From assembly GCA_038503075.1 (NCBI GenBank), contig JBCAML010000015.1, positions 682,001 through 746,000 on the forward strand: DNA of 64,000 bases. Reading direction: 5' to 3'. The stretch is from Gyromitra esculenta. Taxonomy: Eukaryota > Ascomycota > Pezizomycetes > Pezizales > Discinaceae. Below, one piece after another: positions 36,725 to 48,259 of this stretch. The position numbers and the translations under genes were made by a program. The notes beneath the pieces are model-generated. The model did not search any database. It saw only the letters and a list, made by a program, of their open reading frames with translations, and had not been told where the DNA came from. The number at the start of each line of letters is the position of its first letter. Position 1 is the first letter of the stretch.

Positions 36725-37814
36725 TTACGAAATCCCGTCGACGTGCTCCGCCAAACACTTCAAAAGGCCACGCATAACAAGTTTAATTTCATCCTTTACC
36801 ATCCGCTGACTGGTGCCCGTGACGGTAGAATGATCTAATATTGGCGTTGTGTCCTTTCTAGGGTCACTTTTGCTCGTAATCCCAGCACCAAGAACGAAGC
36901 TAGATTCGGAGGCAAAGGTAATGTCTCCGGGGGAATTTTCGACGACTGGTTGTTGCAATGACGATGGAAGAGATGGTTGTCCTATTCTAGGGGGCTGCCT
37001 TTCGCACGGACTTGGGGAATCGAGCCAGTCGTTCGTTCTAGGTGTTTTTAAGTAGCCAACCCCGTGGCTATTGAAAGTTATCTGCGTGATCGTTAGATGG
37101 GGACCCTTGGTCGGACAAAATGGGATCTGGCGTTTTCACAAAACCATCTGTATTCGACTCGTTCGGTCCATACTCCTCCGAATAGGACAGGCCACCAGGC
37201 TCAAATTCCGGCCGCACAACAGTTTGTTTTTGTATCTTATCTTTGTTCTCCCCCATGGCCTCCTCCGTGGGCTGTTTTCGCTCCTCCATCTCAGGATTCT
37301 CTCCCCGTATCCGGGTTGTCTGGGTATTACTGGATATCGTAGAAGACTTTATCGATTCAACTGGAATTGGAATATCATCAGGCATAGTGTGCTCAGGGAT
37401 TGCCGATTCTTCAATCTGGAGTAATCCCTCGGAATCGGCATGTAAGATCTCGCCAATTTTGGTTCCAATTTCTTGATGCAAGCTTTGGATGGCACCCTCG
37501 CTAGAATTGCAATAATGGTTGCCGTATTTATAGTTTGTGATTATTAGCCCGAGGTCTCGGGTGAGCGGGCCCGAGGATGCTTTGAAGAGGATTTTCTTAT
37601 TGATGTCGCCTTTCTTCAGTGACATGAGAGAGCATCCTTTTGGCACAACAATGGCATGCCATTGGTCTTGTTCACCACGTTTAAAAGTGATGATCTTCAC
37701 TTCTTGGTTGAATAACCATCGACAGTTTTCTGGCTGATAGTTAGTGCGAAATTTGGAATGCAGCAGGTTGTATGGCCGGTATTAGCTACCTAGAAGTTGT
37801 TTGGGGACGCTCAT
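36725..37814 (-). CDS. Tandem novel family, copy 2 (unknown function, complete)
   Basis: Three exons, 37814-37790 (25 nt, MSVPKQLL), 37729-37140 and 37081-36725, give 323 residues. The first intron (60 nt) is at the same position and phase as in copy 1. The second intron (37082-37139, 58 nt) has a GTGAAA donor, a CTAAC branch site and a GCAG acceptor; without it the frame stops just after HADNFQ. The N-terminal domain is conserved (NCRWLFNQEVKIITF, WHAIVVPKGCSLMSL, GDINKKILFKAS, IGTKIGEIL, ESAIPE). The C-terminus again ends in a helix, MVKDEIKLVMRGLLKCLAEH, followed by VDG. The middle differs from copy 1 almost completely. Function unknown; the conserved ends with a free middle suggest two interaction surfaces joined by a linker, which is inference. 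Confidence 0.75.
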
Positions 37815-38540
37815 ATTTAAGGTAGAGCTTGATCGCTTGTGTGGGCTTATGGTCGGTGTTCTGGTTCTTGCTAGATGGTAGGGGGAAAAGATCATGTTCT
37901 AGGCGAAGCGGGGTGTGGAGGCCTGAACTACCTGCATGCACATGTACGACGACTCTGGATGTATGATGAGTAGCTTCAACCTCATGAAATTTCCAAACTC
38001 CTCCACCTGTAAACCTGGGTAGATTTAGGGCGTGTCTTTATTAGAGGTATAGTAAGTATATAGTTGCCTCTGCAACTAGAAACTCAATGTTCTAATCGAC
38101 TATATATACTTTGCTTGTATCTCTAACGCGCTATTCTCTCGATAGCGTTTCGGGAGAACCATAACCTCAACGGTCATAGAAACGCTCATCCTCACACTAC
38201 GTTACCTATCATGTATTAAGCCATATTTAGAGATTTTCTTCTGGTATGCATTCCCTACTCCTTGCACCAAAGGACAGCTGTATGTAATCATATGTATTTT
38301 TTCCCCCCCGACTTAGTGGAGTAGCTTTTGACCCCCCCAATTCTCAGGTCTGGTTAGAAACATTGACCCCGAGGGAAAACATTAACGCATGGGTTATAAA
38401 ATTAGCGCTGTTAGGATAAAAAGACGAATCAAAACAAACAGATTGCATATAAATATCCATTATAAAGAAATTTCGAGAAAAAAATGCTTCAAACACTCCT
38501 TATAAAGTCCCTTCGATGTGCAGCCGAACATTTCGGAAGA
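37815..38540. other. Spacer between copies 2 and 3 of the tandem family
   Basis: The 726-bp spacer holds the copy 2 promoter and the copy 3 3' flank. I see no gene in it. Confidence 0.6.
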
Positions 38541-39562
38541 TCACCCGCGGTAGAGTCTATCTCGTCTCTCGTGATTTTGAAAGATATCTGATCCTTTAGA
38601 CACTAGCTTCGGCGCCGCTGTCGTGTCCGAGCCAGCATCATCCAAAACCGAAGCATTAGGTGTGAAGTCGGACTCGGTATAGTGTTCAGTGGGGTTATCG
38701 GCGTTTAACTGTGTAAAAGACGAGGGAAGTCGTGTTTTGCGTGTCAAGATAAAGGAACTGGGGAGATCCTGTGTGTTAGCGGAAGAAACCTTTGCCTGTG
38801 AGGTGCTTGGATTTTTTTTAGTTCCCTTGGGTATCCTAGATTGGTTTAGATCAAAGAGTTGCCCCCGATCTCGTGTGGTGAGGCTTGGCCACATCGGAGG
38901 TGCTTGTTGGCTCTCGGTTTTGACTGGTCTTCTTTTATCAAAGTCCATATGATCAATACGTTGAGGCGTTTCCGGTTCATATTCTTCAACTTGAAGTCTG
39001 CCCGATGGCTCGAGTATAACTGTCCTAGTAGTGCGTTGCTTTACCTCATTTGGCTTCTTTTTTTGTATCTCCTGCGTTACTACACTAGTGAGGCCCTCCT
39101 GTCCCTTAGAGATCTCGATGCTTTCTGTTGGCCTTGGTGTTGTTTGAGTACCCGTGGATACAGTATCAGATCTTGTAGGCTCAGCGTGGGCCTTGCATCT
39201 GGTGCAGTTGATTGATCCGCCAATCTGCAATGGCCCACTAAGGCCGGCTTGCAAAATCTGACCAATTTTGGTTCCAATTGCCCAGAATAAATTCTCGATA
39301 GCGCTCTTGCCTCTTGCCGGGTAATCCGCTGAGTTAAAAAGTATGTCGCATGGCGTTGATGACTTGAACGAACACGCCTTGGGCACGACAATGGCGTGCC
39401 AAATTTCCTCCTTTGCTTGGACGGCATGTAGGAAATAGATGAGTTTTATTTCTTGGCTAAAAAGCCATTGACAGTTTTCTAACTGAATATTAGAGCTTTA
39501 TCGAACCTAGATAAGCTGCAAGCTGGAACTCAGCTACCTAACACCTTCTCGAGCTGGCTCAT
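38541..39562 (-). CDS. Tandem novel family, copy 3 (C-terminal motif lost by frameshift)
   Basis: Two exons, 39562-39538 (25 nt, MSQLEKVL) and 39478-38541, give 320 residues; the first intron is 59 nt at the family position. The N-terminal domain is recognisable (NCQWLFSQEIKLIYF, WHAIVVPKACSF, FWAIGTKIGQIL, GPLQIGGS), but the DIN..ILFK part is replaced by a diverged segment. The protein stops with DRLYRG, before the conserved C-terminal helix. In the next frame the DNA still encodes a decayed version (TRDEID, then PKCSAAH) and in the third frame HIEGT, so small indels removed the family C-terminus. The copy may still make a shortened protein or be an early pseudogene. The body of the frame has no stop, which argues for recent or partial decay. 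Confidence 0.62.
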
Positions 39563-40318
39563 ACTGCAGAAGTATTTGTCGATATGATTGGTGAGTAAGC
39601 TTGTAATAGAGGCCCTTGATTTTTGTTTCAATTTAGGTAGGTGTCTGATGGCGAGAGGAGGCGATCTAAGTATCTAGCTCTATTCAGGTCCTCTTACTAT
39701 GCATCGGATGTTATGAAGAGATTAGTTGGAGGGGTGCATATTGAGGCTTGGCGTTCTTGATCAACAACCAATCAATTTGCGGGCTAAGTTACATGTACCA
39801 GTATGTTATGCCCTCTGCCTCGCTGCTATCAAGACATATTATGTAGTTTCATCTTGTAAGCCCAAGGTTACGTATACTCTTTCTCTGATTTGCAGGCCCT
39901 CAACTACAAGTAAATTCTGGTTCTGGACCTCAAGCGTACGCTCTAACAATCCACAAACATTGGGCTTATGAGAATCTACTACATACAGTAGTACAATTGG
40001 ATTGTAAATTCACATGTAACTGCAATTGCCGATGGTAAAATTAACAAACTTCATCTCTAGGTAGACGCTACAACTATCCATACCAACACGAGTCTAACAA
40101 CCAGCATGACATTAAATATATAGGTCATACGAAATCACTCGCTCACTTCAGACTTCTTTGCCGTCTTAAAAAAAGGCAAACATCTATAAATCTCACCCTA
40201 CCTAGTTACATATGTAGATATCACAGCCTTAGAACGAAAGGGAATAGGTTGCGTGGGGTTCCGTAGCCAATCTCGGCCAAAGAAGCTTTTGGAAAATGGG
40301 CCTTACGTATGCTTCCTC
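39563..40318. other. Spacer between copies 3 and 4 of the tandem family
   Basis: The 756-bp spacer has one TACATGTA palindrome at 39790 and no supported gene. Confidence 0.6.
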
Positions 40319-41288
40319 CTAGATATTTTCGTGGTGCTGAATGAAAATTTTCAATGCCCTATCCATGATAATTTGAGTTTTATTCCTAATAATCTGCTGA
40401 TATGAACCCGCACGATCAAAGGGCTCTGGCCTGGGCAATATGGCTGTATCCGAGTTGGTGTCACTCATAATTGAAGTACCAGGAGTGAAGAGGATTTCGG
40501 AGCTGGAGGCGATATATTCAAAGGACGGGTCACCGATGGCTGGTTGAGTTAGTCTTACCTCCTCTTCGTCTCGAGCCGGCAAAGAGTTCGCGGACGGGCT
40601 TGCACTTCAATGGTGACAGTTGTAACTTTAACAGCAGCGGCGCCTATAAATAAAGTATCTTCCATAACAGGGAGTAGACCATCCGCACCAGAACTTTTTG
40701 TTCATACTCATCAAAAGAAAATCCACTTGACGACATTTGTATGGCCTGCCGGGAAGCCTGTTCCCTTGCCTTTGACTTCTTCATTCCCGTCTTGATAGAC
40801 CCTTGATTCTCATCACCTTCGCCATCAACACTCTCCTTCTAGGCTGGCGTCGTCTGTGTACTAGACTCTAGATCTATCAGCTCGGTCGGGGTTGAGGCAA
40901 AATCAAGAAAATTATATTCGGCTGGTATTGCAGATTTTTTAATCTGGAATAATCGGTTATAATCGGTTTCCAGGATCTGGCCGACCTTTGTTTTAATTGC
41001 AGCGTGTAGGCTTTGAATGGCTTCTCCTATAGTTTGGATGATATCAAGTAGGGGCTTGCACCCCTATGCTCTAGCCACGTTGAATCAACAGCCCACTATT
41101 TTTTTAGACATGTAATTTTGAAAAGGATTTTATCATTGATACCATGTTGTGCTGGTGATTTCATGATCAGTGAACAGGTTTTTTGTATGACAACGGCGTG
41201 CCAGCGGTGGGCCTCCTCATCGCCGGGAGTGAGATGTCTGAAAGTGGTAATATTCACTTCCCGATTGAAAAGCCATCGGTAGTTTCTT
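40319..41288 (-). pseudogene. Tandem novel family, copy 4 (degenerate)
   Basis: Family pieces appear in order but in broken frames. The N-terminal part (NYRWLFNREVNITTF, RWHAVVIQKTCSL, GINDKILFKI) ends at a TAG at 41096-41098. The next part (AIQSLHAAIKTKVGQIL, KKSAIPAEYN) ends at a TAG at 40839-40841. The C-terminal part (SSEILFTPGTSIMSD, then a decayed helix) runs to a stop at 40319. The 25-nt first exon found in the other copies is missing and the splice junction has lost one A. It is clearly a relic of the same gene. Compared with copies 1-3 it is the most decayed and lies farthest along the array, next to NUP192. Confidence 0.8.
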
Positions 41289-42010
41289 AGCGCGTGGCTA
41301 AACCGGGACGTTAGCCATTGTTAGGTTATAGAGGTAGAGTTTAATGAGTAAGATCTGTTTAAATAGAAGTATCTCAGGATAAGTATCACAGCGAGTGGCT
41401 TAAGTATTGACGGAGTCAAGAAAATAAAAACAACGAACCTTTTCTCTTGGATACAGAAAGAAATTAGGTCAGTATGATTACCTTTTTACGCGATGACTCA
41501 AGTTCCTAAAATAAACCTCTTTACTAGGTTCTGTCTTGACATCATCAATGCTTAAGTTGTTGGTTGTAAAATTGTTATTTATGATGCACATGTATTATCG
41601 GCGCGGTACGTCTAGTGATATATGTAGCCTACATGTAGTGTTTCAGAGTACAGGTTTGCTACCAAAAATTGGAGGAATCACTAAAGACAACATGTATGGA
41701 GCAAGGCACATCAGTACTGGTTTTAGAGTGAAATGTGTTTCGGGTTCTTTTGCTGATATCTCCTTTAATTCCAATTTTTACTCAATGGATCAATTACAAG
41801 TTTTGTAGGACGCGGTTTCGTTTCACACGGAAAAAGCCGCATAAGCCTCAATAATCCCAGCCACACTACTCCTTCAACTTCCAGCCAGCCACGCAAACAA
41901 CACCATCCCCAGATTCTCGTTTCTCGCGAACACACCCCAGATCTCAGGAAGCGCGACGGTCCAGTCGAAACCTACCTCTTCCTTCTCTGCCAACACTCCA
42001 CCTTCTCCAA
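41289..42010. other. Spacer upstream of NUP192
   Basis: The stretch lies between the copy 4 relic and the NUP192 start. It includes a TACATGTA palindrome (41630) and a pyrimidine-rich leader just before the NUP192 ATG. Confidence 0.6.
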
Positions 42011-45000
42011 ATGGCACCACCACCGAAATCTTCGTCTGATGACTTTAAGCGGCTAAACGACCTACTGCTGGCGGTGGTGGACCCTCGTGATTTAAACCTA
42101 TTGTCGTTGGCGGAAGAGCTGGAAGCACGTACAGAGGAACTGAAGAAACTGCTGGATGTCCCGCCAAAAAATGAAGCTAGTCGAACGAAGGTTAAATCTG
42201 GTAAGTTATTTTCTGGGCCACGTGTTTGACGAGTGGCAGCCTTATGCTAACGTTTTGGCTGTAGGGAAACTGGAAATCGATGGAGTTGGGTACCAGATTA
42301 ACGATCAATTCATCCAAGAGACGACGCAACTTTCAGATGACTTTAACATGGACGAGATAGAAGCAGCTCGACTGCTGTTTAGGGGGTCCGAGGAAATGGA
42401 GATTCTCGATCGAACCGCTTTCAAGAGCGCCGTTTTCCTTTACCATACCCGAAGACAAAACCTCCTCGAATGCTTGCGGCTAATTCTCTCATACGCGTCC
42501 AACGAGAATGTAGACCCCGAAGCGCGGAGACTGATGAAAGGGATGGTGAATGTCCTATCCTCGCCTAAAGTAGCGGTTACAGCCACCGGACAGACGTTCG
42601 CCGAGAAGTGCATTTCGGCCATGGGATCTGTGCGGCAGTCGGTGGAGCAACTGAGAGCAAAGGAGAAGCATAATCAGACGCTGAGCATGGAACCTACACA
42701 GAGTCATAAAGATGATCTGGTGTGGCATATACAGTTCTTAATGTACCAGCATGAAGCACTTGCTGCAGCCGTTTACTATTTGGTCAAGCTGAAGAGGGCT
42801 GCAGTTTCAGACTTCAGAAACCTATTAAACGTCGTAAAGTCGTTCGAGAAGCATGACACCTTTACTTTCCACCATATGCTTCCATTATACGCCTTCATCA
42901 CCATGTTGTGTGAGACCGATTCGCCGCTGAGCTTCGAAGAGACTATTCAGCTACACAAGGAAATGCTAAAGGACTACAAATCACCGTGGCCACTGAGATA
43001 TGTCCAAGCCTCCGTACATATCTGGTGGCTAAGCGAATTTAATGGTCTTTGCAATGATCCCCCCACCACCGATGCCCCGAGTCTCTCAAATTTGGACTAT
43101 ATGAATGACATATTCGACCCAGCGAAAGATGGGCTAGATCAAGGGGCGTTTGAGTTTATGCTCGCTATGTGTGCAGACGTTAGTGCGGAATGGCCACTAA
43201 ATTCGGCAAAGGAGGACGTCCACAGATTTCTACAAACTCGAGTGCCACCGGTGGATCACCGCGGCGACATTACGGCACTCTTTAAAATTCTGATGATCGG
43301 CCAGCTAGAGATTTTCATTGAAAGCTTTATTTCGAACATGGCGGATGTATTGAAGGACATCAAGACACGCGAGGAGGAAGATGTGTTGCTTGGGCGGAAA
43401 ACTTTGGGACATGAGCTCGAAAGGTTCTTTCTGATGATTCATTACGTATATCTGGGGCGACGAGATGCTGGCATGGCGTTCTGGAGCGATCCGGAGAGTA
43501 ATTTGCATGGGTTCATCGTGTGGGCTTCGATGAGGCAAACACCATTCATGGCAGCTACCTTTAGCTACATGTTGGCTTCACTATCTCTTGGAAAAACTGC
43601 TGCGGAACACACACATAGATTTCTACTCGACGAGGTCTCCCCCGGCTCAGCGAAAAATCGTCGAACGGCTTATCTGTCTTGGGAATACATCTTTAAACAG
43701 TTTAACACCTATCTTGGCCAACTCGAAAAACGGTCACAACAACTGGTCCCAGCGAACGCCTATCGACCTCCTCCACCACCATCAGAATCCACAGAACCAG
43801 GACCGGAGCTAAGTATGATGTTGGACGGATTCATGCGGTTGATCTCTCAGGTTGTGAATGAGTTTCCAGAGGCTAAAAATTGGCACCTCCTGGAGGCTCC
43901 TTTTAGAGTTATTCCTGCTCTCTTTGAGCTTCTCAATTTGCAGGCATCTATCCAATTATGGGATTCCATCTTTTCCACCATCACAGCATTCTTAACCCAG
44001 AAAACTAAAACTATAAATAATGAAATTTGGAAAGCAATCGACGATTGGGCCCTGGGAGCGACTCCTCCTTCCAACGCTCTTCAGCTCAGCTCTATGCCCG
44101 GAAAACCCATTGCTCAGGCCGGATCTGAAAAACTTGACGCAGTAGTTACATCAGTCCATCCTGCAGAAGCCTTTGTGCGTCTCCTTGCGGCATTGGTCTC
44201 GCCGCCGGTGGAAGATGCTATCCTTAAAGATGCTCTACCATTTCCGGAGAACCTCGGTAGCATGAATCGATTATCGGGAATCGATCCGTATGTCGATTTT
44301 ATATTAGGTGCAATATTCTGTAACACTACAGTTCAGAATCTTCCCCCTGACCTTATACTACCTGTGGAAAAACAAGACGACCCGAGCGAGAGATTGACTC
44401 GTGCCCAGTATCGAAGTTTTCGACCAGCCCTGCAGTCCAGCTGTCTGCTGTTTATCTATACCTGTCTCTCGACTTTCAATGAGGAGCTTCTTAATATTGC
44501 AGGATCGAATTTTGCCGTCGATCTTGCTATGAGATCTTCCTCGTTAGAGACCTATGCAAAATTACATCCCTTCGCAAGAGTTATGGAACACATCCTTACC
44601 GAGAATTGCTTTAATGTATTTTACGAAATCTTGAAACTAGGTGTTGAGGATCTTAGGACCGGAGATGCACCGTCACCTGTCGTGCAGTCAGTCATAACTG
44701 TCATCAATATTCTGACCATTGCTTTGCGAATGCAATCAACATTTTTCGACGTTGTTCGTCCGCTAGTCAAAAGGGATGATGGAATGCGGAAGGTAAATGT
44801 GCCCTCGAATGGGTATGGGTCTGTTGAAGATGCCGTTTTGCACCATCTAGACATAGTGGTATGTTTGGGACTTTATGTGGGGACCCCACAGCAGGAAGTC
44901 ACCTTGGCTGCTATAGGCCTACTGGAGAAGCTCTCGGTAGCACCAAAACTTACATCTATGGCAGGAGCGACACATGCATTTGGAAGGCAAGTACGCAAGA

Positions 45001-47177
45001 GTCGTCTCTTATCTGTTGTAGAGCAAAGCGCAGAGTCTCGCCGGATTTTGTTCAACTTCATTCAGCAATGGGATGCAGATGTGGTCGTGGACAACGAGGC
45101 GCCGGAGTTGCGATTTCCATTGAAATTCGCGATCCTGAATTTGCTTGATAATAGTTTGGGTGCACAACCAAACGAGTTCACGCTTGCGCACATGCTTCTC
45201 GGCTTTGGATATGATGAGCAGGAAGGGATCAGTCTTAGTGTCGAACAAGGTGGGATCGGGTCTGGTATTGCGCTTCTACACAGTATCCTGGGGGTCGTAC
45301 ATGATGCAGTCGTCTCTGATGACCAAGGGATGTCTTTCGATGGAGCATTGTGTCAGCTGAAAAACGAGTGTTTCTCTGTGTTTAAGAAACTTTGGAAGTC
45401 ACCTTCAACATCCAGCGAGATGCTATACGTTGTTAGGGCAAACAAACTTTTGTTCACACAGTTTATGGGAGAGCAAATCCTTAGGCCGACAAGCAGGTGG
45501 GATGGTACTTTATTCGGGACTCTGGATTTTTTCAGGCAGGGAAAGGCTACGGGCTTTTGTCACTTCATCGGACGGCGCACATCGCTGTTCAACTATATTG
45601 CGCTGGAAATTCGACAATTAGCGGCTCAGGGGGCGTCGACAATGGTCTCTAAATATCTCTCAACACTTCTCGGCGTAACAAACCTTGATGGGGCATCAAT
45701 GTCAAATATCCATATCCTCGATCTCCTAGACTTTCTGGAATTGGAAGCACCCGAGGGTCTACCGGCACCAACAATCAATTTCTTCCACGATCTGAACCTC
45801 GCGGCGTTCCAGCAAGAAGATCCATTCGGTAACCCGTCTTACAACCTCCCAAATATCGAGCAAATATTACTTCTCCGAAAACAGGAAATGTTGAAATCGG
45901 GGGTTATCCTTCCTCAGGAAGAAGAGGCGGTAATGGTGGAATCTACAGAAATCTTGAACTACCTCTTTGCCGAGAATCAACTACGGTTCTTAAAGGGTGC
46001 TAGATTAGACTGCTTGGGGTCTTGGTCAACACTTGTAGTTGTGATGTTGGAGGACTGTGAATTCGAGCCGGCAGCGAAGACTTCTTTCTTATTGCAGGCA
46101 CTACAGGCGATTCTCCCGAAAGTGGAAGCGTACAGCAGTGGCGACATTGCAAGTGCGCAGATTCTTAGCTCTTTGGCCCACTCACTCATCACCCATCTCA
46201 CATTCGATATCACGACGTTCGGTAAAGGACGTGCGAACGACCTAGCCAACGATCGTTTATATGAACTTTTCCGTGTCTCATTAAGGTGTATCCAGTCTCC
46301 AATGGCAACCGCGAAGCTTAGAGAGGATTTCTACAATATTGCGTACCGATATCTTAAAGGAACCTCCGACCTGGCACAGCAGGGAAACGGTGTTGGCCGC
46401 CACAGCATCCAAACAATCAAGGCTTCTGGTGACCGTCTTCTAGAAGTTGTGTGCAACGATGCATACTCAGGTGAGGGACAGTGTAAGATTATTGCGTTAT
46501 TGCTGCTACAAGCGTTAGTCGCACTTGCTGCGGAGGAACGCTCAAACTACGTCATAGATGCTTTGATGAGACAGAATTTCCTAGTGGTGCTTGTGGACTC
46601 GATGAAAAGGATTCGCCATGACCTAACAAGTACCCACCCCAACGGTAACCCTCACCCCACTTAAACACGGTTGCTATTCAGTGCTAACGAAAGGATAGAA
46701 ATTCCGTATTTAATGAGGTCGTTCAAAGCGACAACCGGATTCCTTGTGAGGATTGCTCAGACCAGAGTCGGCGCCGGACATGTCATCAACGCCGGTCTCT
46801 TCAAGGCACTTCGAGACAGTCAAATTTTCTCGGTCGATCCGGATCTTGGTGTAGGCATTGACGATCCCAAGGCCCTCAAGAAATACTACGAGCTTCTCAC
46901 AGACGCTATGCGAGTCGTGGTCGCCTGCATCATCAGCCGTGGTCCTCAAAATCGCCAGGCACTCCAGGCTGGGAGGCAGTTCTTGACTGAAAATCGAAAC
47001 GTCGCGTTGGCAGTATTCAAGAGACATGCAAATATTGGTGGCCCGAGGATGGATAATATCGGAGATTTGAACGAGTTGGTTCAGATGTTTGTGTTGATGT
47101 TCTCATTGACGGATTTTATTGAGGTTTGTAATACTTTCCGGAATAACATTGATGAAGACACATCGCTAATAGGATAA
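42011..47177 (+). CDS. NUP192: Nucleoporin Nup192 (Nup205 family), inner-ring scaffold
   Basis: Three exons, 42011-42200, 42265-46629 and 46699-47177, give 1677 residues, almost the same as yeast Nup192 (1683). Introns are 64 and 69 nt. The protein is alpha-helical throughout. Recognisable family segments include DDFKRLNDLLL at the start, GVGYQINDQFIQETTQLSDD, FRGSEEMEILDRTAF and, near the C-terminus, VVLVDSMKRI, AQTRVGAGHVINAGLFKALRDSQIFSVDPDLG and ISRGPQNRQALQAGRQFLTENR. The last exon was joined because it contains the conserved C-terminal block and the splice sites keep phase. Nup192/Nup205 is a large solenoid of the inner ring of the nuclear pore, where it holds the Nup93 complex and channel nucleoporins. 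No membrane segment is seen. The 4.4-kb middle exon is uninterrupted. Confidence 0.96.
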
Positions 47178-47717
47178 ATAGTACGAGGAAAGTCAGCCTG
47201 TGCATGCATAAAAATGTAAGATTCAAAATCGGGGAGGAGATTGTTTGCGATTTTTGGCACGTGGAATTGGTCGGATTGATATGTACGTTAGAAATGGCAA
47301 AATTGGGGTTTATGTTTATTTACTTTTTCATGTTTTCATGTCTGGTAGAGGAGGTAAATCATACCTGTAATACCATGTAGTTTTTCCCATGACCCCGTAT
47401 AGTTAATCCTCTTTTCACCCTTTATTTCTTAGTTGTGTGGGGTAGATGGCTATCCTATAGCACTGTTTGATGGGTTTTTTTCAGTGTTTTCTTTTTTAAA
47501 TGGAGTTTAGGGATTGTATAAAATGAAGTTTCATGGCAGAGTTCTGAAGATAAAATGGGGGCCCAAAAGCAAGCCCAGCAATGATGACATCTATTCAGAG
47601 CTAGGTCCTACAGACGCAGCCCACGATGCACTAGTGGGGCCTCAGCGGGGGAAACGGCACTAGGCTAGCTTACAATGATCTGAAACAAACCGGGTTAGAA
47701 AACAAAAAATATGATTT
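47178..47717. other. 3' flank of NUP192
   Basis: This 540-bp stretch is non-coding and T-rich in parts. Near its right end a run of six T on the minus strand (47703-47709 region) serves as the likely RNA polymerase III terminator of the tRNA gene. Confidence 0.6.
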
Positions 47718-47811
47718 TGCCACCAGTGCGGTTCGAACGCACGCATCTTTCGATAGCACAGTTCAGTCATAAACTTAAATGTGCCGCCTTAAACCACTCG
47801 GCCATGGTGGC
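47718..47811 (-). tRNA. tRNA-Leu, anticodon UAA, with a 12-nt intron
   Basis: The minus strand folds as a class II tRNA. The acceptor stem is GCCACCA pairing with TGGTGGC, with discriminator A. The D arm contains GCCGAGTGGTTTAAGGC. The anticodon stem is GCACA/TGTGC around a 19-nt loop, which leaves a 7-nt loop with anticodon TAA plus a 12-nt intron one base 3' of the anticodon, the normal position. The variable arm is ATC-GAAA-GAT. The T arm is GTGCG TTCGAAC CGCAC. A T-run follows as a Pol III terminator. The alternative reading with anticodon AAG would shift the loop by one and is less consistent with T33 and stem length. Confidence 0.93.
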
Positions 47812-48259
47812 TGATGAAATCATTCATTAATTTGTTTATACGGAGCATCAAAATTGTTTCTGAGTCACTTGGCGTCCAACCCCACTATGTAGCACCATGC
47901 TCGCTATTGTGCGAACAATTTACTAAATATCGTTCGAATAAAGCAGCTGAGATCTAGATCTATAATTTAAAGCCTCAAGCTACAGCCTATATAATCGCTA
48001 ATAGCTAAAATATTGAATTTGGTATTTAGCGGTTCTTCATAGTCAAATAACGTCAAGTCTATTGCATGGCGTTTTTCGTCTCTTATTCCGTGCATGTTCC
48101 AGAAGCGAGGCTGAGAAACCCTGATAAGCCTTCTTTCCATTGGTAGGAGGAACGTCTGCCCATTTCCACCCTCAGGACATAGAGCAGAACCGTATCAACC
48201 TTCACGTTCCGTATCTCAGGCTAAAGGTATGTATTCCCCAAATCTCAAATATCTACTCA
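47812..48259. other. Spacer between tRNA-Leu and F-box/ankyrin relic
   Basis: It is the upstream flank of the tRNA gene and of the relic. No separate gene is seen. Confidence 0.5.

Noticed and set aside
36500..41800. Tandem repeats considered as a CRISPR or satellite array
   Set aside because: The repeating unit is a ~1.75-kb gene with introns, not a short direct repeat, and this is a eukaryotic genome.
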